From contig CP113055.1 in assembly GCA_026625625.1 (NCBI GenBank), positions 1,490,501-1,554,500 on the forward strand: DNA of 64,000 bases, read 5' to 3'. Source of the stretch: Blastomonas sp. SL216. Lineage in GTDB: Bacteria > Pseudomonadota > Alphaproteobacteria > Sphingomonadales > Sphingomonadaceae. Shown piece by piece: positions 61,082-64,000 of this stretch. The stretch's first letter is position 1, and each line of letters opens with the position of its first letter. A model generated the notes under the pieces. The model had not been told where the DNA came from. It saw only the letters and a list, made by a program, of their open reading frames with translations, and did no database searches. The translations under genes were made by a program, and so were the position numbers.

Positions 61082-61098
61082 TTGGCACGTTAATTGTT
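61082..61098 (+). promoter_or_regulatory. sigma-54-like promoter of glnB-glnA
   Basis: TTGGCACG-TTAA-TTGTTT: GG at 61084-61085 and GT at 61096-61097 are separated by 10 bases, exactly the -24/-12 spacing of RpoN promoters (consensus TGGCACG-N4-TTGCW), with GT in place of GC. It lies about 160 bases before glnB. Upstream, 60983-60998 contains a palindrome GCCCAAAATTTGGGC, a possible activator site. The 350-base gap 60908-61257 holds these signals and no other gene. Confidence 0.65.
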
Positions 61099-61104
61099 TG
61101 GTAG

Positions 61105-61596
<492 letters not shown>

Positions 61597-61719
61597 TCAA
61601 CAGGGCCCGCGCAACTCCAGGAGAGGCCTGCCCCGGCAAGGCCGCAACAACAAACATCAGTTCCACCCGAGGGGGGTCGCAAGGCCCGGATCGCAATATC
61701 ACGAAGAGGGAAAGCTAAA

Positions 61720-63132
61720 ATGGCAAAGACAGCCGCAGACATTCTGGCAATGATCAAGGAAAACGAGATCGAGTGGGTCGATGTCCGCTTCACCGATCCC
61801 AAGGGCAAGTGGCAGCACCTGACGATGTGCGCCGGCGTCATTGGCGAGGACGAGCTGGAAGACGGCCTGATGTTCGACGGCTCGTCGATCGAGGGCTGGA
61901 AGGCGATCAACGAATCCGACATGATCCTGCGTCCCGATCTGGACGCGGCCTATATCGATCCGTTCTCGGCCGATCCGATGCTGATCCTGTTCTGCGACAT
62001 CGTGGAGCCGGGCACGGGCGAGCTATATTCGCGCGACCCGCGCAGCACCGCCAAGCGCGCCGAGGCCTATCTGCAGTCCACCGGCATCGGTGACACCGTT
62101 TATGTCGGCCCCGAAGCCGAATTCTTCATGTTCGACGATGTGCGCTTCTCGGACGGCTATAACGGTTCGATGTTCGCGATCGACGATATCGAGCTGCCGA
62201 CCAATACCGGCCGCAGCTATGACAGCGGCAACCTGGGCCACCGTCCGCGCGCCAAGGGCGGCTATTTCCCGGTAGCTCCGGTGGACAGCATGACCGACGT
62301 GCGCGCAGAAATGGTCAGCACCATGCTGGAAATGGGCCTGCCCTGCGACAAGCACCACCATGAAGTGGCCGCCGCACAGCACGAGCTGGGACTGACCTTC
62401 GGCACGCTGGTCGAAACCGCCGACCGCATGCAGATCTACAAGTATGTCGTGCACATGGTCGCCCAGGCCTATGGCAAGACCGCGACCTTCATGCCCAAGC
62501 CGATCAAGAGCGACAACGGATCGGGCATGCACACCCACATCTCGATCTGGAAGGAAGGCAAGCCGCTGTTCGCGGGCAATGGCTATGCTGGTCTGTCGGA
62601 AATGTGCCTGTTCTTCATCGGCGGCGTCATCAAGCACGCCAAGGCGCTGAACGCCTTCACCAACCCGACTACCAACAGCTACAAGCGTCTGGTGCCCGGT
62701 TTCGAAGCGCCGGTGCTGCTGGCCTATTCGAGCCGCAACCGTTCTGCCTCGTGCCGCATTCCGTACGGCACCGGCGAAAAGGCCAAGCGCGTCGAATTCC
62801 GCTTCCCCGATGCGATGGCCAACCCGTATCTGTGCTATTCGGCGTTGCTGATGGCGGGCCTGGACGGCATCCAGAACAAGATCCATCCCGGTGAGGCGAT
62901 GGACAAGAACCTGTACGACCTGCCGCCCGAAGAGCTGAAGGAAGTGCCGACCGTCTGCGCATCCTTGCGCGAAGCGCTCGACGCGCTGGCCGCCGATCAC
63001 GACTTCCTGCTCAAGGGCGACGTGTTCCTGAAGGACCAGATCGAAGCCTATATCGACCTGAAGTGGGACGACGTCGTCCGTTGGGAAACGACGCCGAGCC
63101 CGGTCGAATTCGACATGTATTACAGCTACTAA
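61720..63132 (+). CDS. glnA: glutamine synthetase, type I
   Basis: A 470-residue GSI enzyme joining ammonia to glutamate. Signatures: [28 protein letters not shown] (metal ligands), [12 protein letters not shown], the nucleotide loop and [10 protein letters not shown]. The adenylylation Tyr is Tyr399 in [10 protein letters not shown], so PII/adenylyltransferase control is expected, which fits glnB just upstream. It ends in [16 protein letters not shown] and a terminator follows. Confidence 0.97.
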   Translation: MAKTAADILAMIKENEIEWVDVRFTDPKGKWQHLTMCAGVIGEDELEDGLMFDGSSIEGWKAINESDMILRPDLDAAYIDPFSADPMLILFCDIVEPGTGELYSRDPRSTAKRAEAYLQSTGIGDTVYVGPEAEFFMFDDVRFSDGYNGSMFAIDDIELPTNTGRSYDSGNLGHRPRAKGGYFPVAPVDSMTDVRAEMVSTMLEMGLPCDKHHHEVAAAQHELGLTFGTLVETADRMQIYKYVVHMVAQAYGKTATFMPKPIKSDNGSGMHTHISIWKEGKPLFAGNGYAGLSEMCLFFIGGVIKHAKALNAFTNPTTNSYKRLVPGFEAPVLLAYSSRNRSASCRIPYGTGEKAKRVEFRFPDAMANPYLCYSALLMAGLDGIQNKIHPGEAMDKNLYDLPPEELKEVPTVCASLREALDALAADHDFLLKGDVFLKDQIEAYIDLKWDDVVRWETTPSPVEFDMYYSY

Positions 63133-63156
63133 GCTTCAATAGCTGCGATATGAACG

Positions 63157-63189
63157 AAAGGCGCTCCGGGATCACCCGGGGCGCCTTTT
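63157..63189 (+). terminator. intrinsic terminator of glnA
   Basis: AAAGGCGCTCCGGG (63157-63170), loop ATCA, CCCGGGGCGCCTTT (63175-63188) form a 14-bp stem with one wobble pair, then TTTT. It lies 24 bases after glnA and only a few bases before the convergent lipoprotein stop, so it may serve both. Confidence 0.88.
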
Positions 63190-63192
63190 GCA

Positions 63193-63612
63193 TTAGCGGC
63201 AGCGTGCGCCGTTGCGGTCGATCGCAGCGCCGGCAGCCGCCCCTCCCGCAGCACCCAAAATGGTGCCCAGGGTACGCGAATCGCCCGGTGCGATGATGTT
63301 GCCCAGAATACCGCCAGCGATCCCGCCGACGATCAGCCCGGTGGTGCCATCCTGGCGGCGGCAATAGAAGCGGCCGTCCTGCCCGCGATAGACGCGGTCG
63401 TTGCGGCCAAGCCTGCGCTCGCGATATCGACGGTCGTCGCGATAGTATCGCCCCGCATCATAGCCACCATAAGCCGGGTCGGGGCGGTTATAGTCATATT
63501 GCCGATAGGATCCGAAACCGCGATCCTGATAGCCCGATCCCGCACAGCCGCTGACCACGGTCGCAGCAATCAACGCCGCACCCAGCGACATGGTTTTTCT
63601 GTTCAGATACAT
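63193..63612 (-). CDS. glycine-zipper lipoprotein (17-kDa antigen-like)
   Basis: A 139-residue lipoprotein with lipobox VSGC (Cys23), a Tyr/Arg/Asp-rich region (about 28-75; YRDDRRYRERR), and a glycine-zipper segment TGLIVGGIAGGILGNI...GTILGAAGGAAAG ending in CR. This is the Rick_17kDa_Anti/glycine-zipper 2TM type found in outer membranes. The ATG at 63612 is preceded by GAGGA; ATG at 63591 is a second option. Function unknown, probably structural. It converges on glnA. Confidence 0.85.
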   Translation of the reverse strand: MYLNRKTMSLGAALIAATVVSGCAGSGYQDRGFGSYRQYDYNRPDPAYGGYDAGRYYRDDRRYRERRLGRNDRVYRGQDGRFYCRRQDGTTGLIVGGIAGGILGNIIAPGDSRTLGTILGAAGGAAAGAAIDRNGARCR

Positions 63613-63720
63613 GATGACAGTCCTCGCTTTGTCTGCAGCGTTGACGCATCGCATCGCAAATGCGTTCCGCGTTGCTAAGCAATTGAGCCTTTTCGGCAGA
63701 AGCAATCGCGGGCATGACGG

Positions 63721-64000
63721 ATGGTGATGCTCCGCTTCTGGCCCCTAATGCTTGCGCTGATGCTGGCCGCGTGTACCGGCGATGCGAGCCCATCGGTGAG
63801 CGCTCCCGGGCAGGACCGGTTGGTGCGCCTGGCCGATGCCGAAATTCGCGGGCTCGATCCGCAGACCTATTCGGACCTTGCCTCACTGCGCGTCGCGGCG
63901 GACCAGTTCGAGGGGCTGACCCGCTTCAATGTGTTCGGCATGGCGGTGACGGGGCTGGCGCGGGACTGGAAGGTGTCCTCCGACGGGCTGACCTGGCGCT
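63721..64000 (+). CDS. peptide ABC transporter substrate-binding lipoprotein, partial
   Basis: The first 93 codons of a gene cut by the window end. It has a lipobox LAAC ([12 protein letters not shown]) and then the opening of the SBP_bac_5/OppA family: [29 protein letters not shown] followed by [16 protein letters not shown]. Such periplasmic lipoproteins bind oligopeptides or other solutes for ABC import. The start at 63721 or 63727 (both ATG) cannot be distinguished. Downstream genes are not visible. Confidence 0.8.
   Translation, partial: MVMLRFWPLMLALMLAACTGDASPSVSAPGQDRLVRLADAEIRGLDPQTYSDLASLRVAADQFEGLTRFNVFGMAVTGLARDWKVSSDGLTWR

Overview
The window is chromosomal DNA of a high-GC alphaproteobacterium, most likely a sphingomonad (Sphingomonadales). 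The reasons are the coxB-coxA-ctaB-(small ORF)-ctaG-coxC-DUF3291-DUF983-surf1 order, the pyrE...pdxJ-acpS-lepB block, glnB-glnA, the many short GTGA/ATGA gene overlaps, and families of intergenic hairpin repeats. I saw no rRNA, tRNA, CRISPR array, prophage or insertion sequence. Genes are dense on both strands, and most long antisense reading frames are GC-codon shadows.

Layout. (1) 1-600: two small overlapping unknown genes. (2) 602-10564, minus strand: a four-gene electron-transfer cluster. In transcription order it encodes a membrane-anchored five-heme cytochrome, a lipoprotein with two HbpS/GlcG-like domains, an outer-membrane beta-barrel, and a 1427-residue protein with ten CXXCH hemes, a His-rich insert and an LVIVD-type beta-propeller. 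A Popeye-like cNMP-domain membrane protein diverges from it. I consider this the most unusual part of the window; it looks like a porin-cytochrome conduit of a type I cannot assign to a named system. (3) 11561-14416: fasciclin lipoprotein, a folM-like/folB pair, and an RlmI-like methyltransferase. (4) 14427-23362, minus strand: the complete aa3 cytochrome oxidase operon with assembly factors, followed by a GNAT gene and thrC. (5) 23559-27518: pyrE, a serine hydrolase, pdxJ, acpS and lepB. (6) 27675-38858: mixed housekeeping genes (NTP transferase, hom, DUF808, glpX, LytTR regulator, nadC, RNase T2, MFS exporter, methyltransferase, rpoZ). (7) 39169-53768: a visibly less GC-rich orphan, ettA, M28 peptidase, RcnB-like protein, 2-hydroxyacid dehydrogenase, amt-like gene, lepA, lipid kinase, phosphoesterase, GMC oxidoreductase and an SDR. 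(8) 53996-58731: a one-polypeptide OpuA-type ABC importer, alkA, ferredoxin and a CinA/MoaB-like gene. (9) 58788-60907: two toxin-antitoxin modules on either side of map. (10) 61258-64000: glnB-glnA behind a sigma-54-like promoter, a glycine-zipper lipoprotein and the start of a peptide-binding lipoprotein.

Connections. The multiheme operon and the aa3 oxidase operon share a 20-nt block (17/20 identical) overlapping their predicted -35 boxes at the same spacing from the -10, which suggests common control of two respiratory outlets. Three copies of a roughly 120-nt composite hairpin element, plus several inverted repeats, sit between genes. One such element supplies and may mask the ribosome-binding site of acpS. 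All functional calls are from reading the sequence; no database search was possible.
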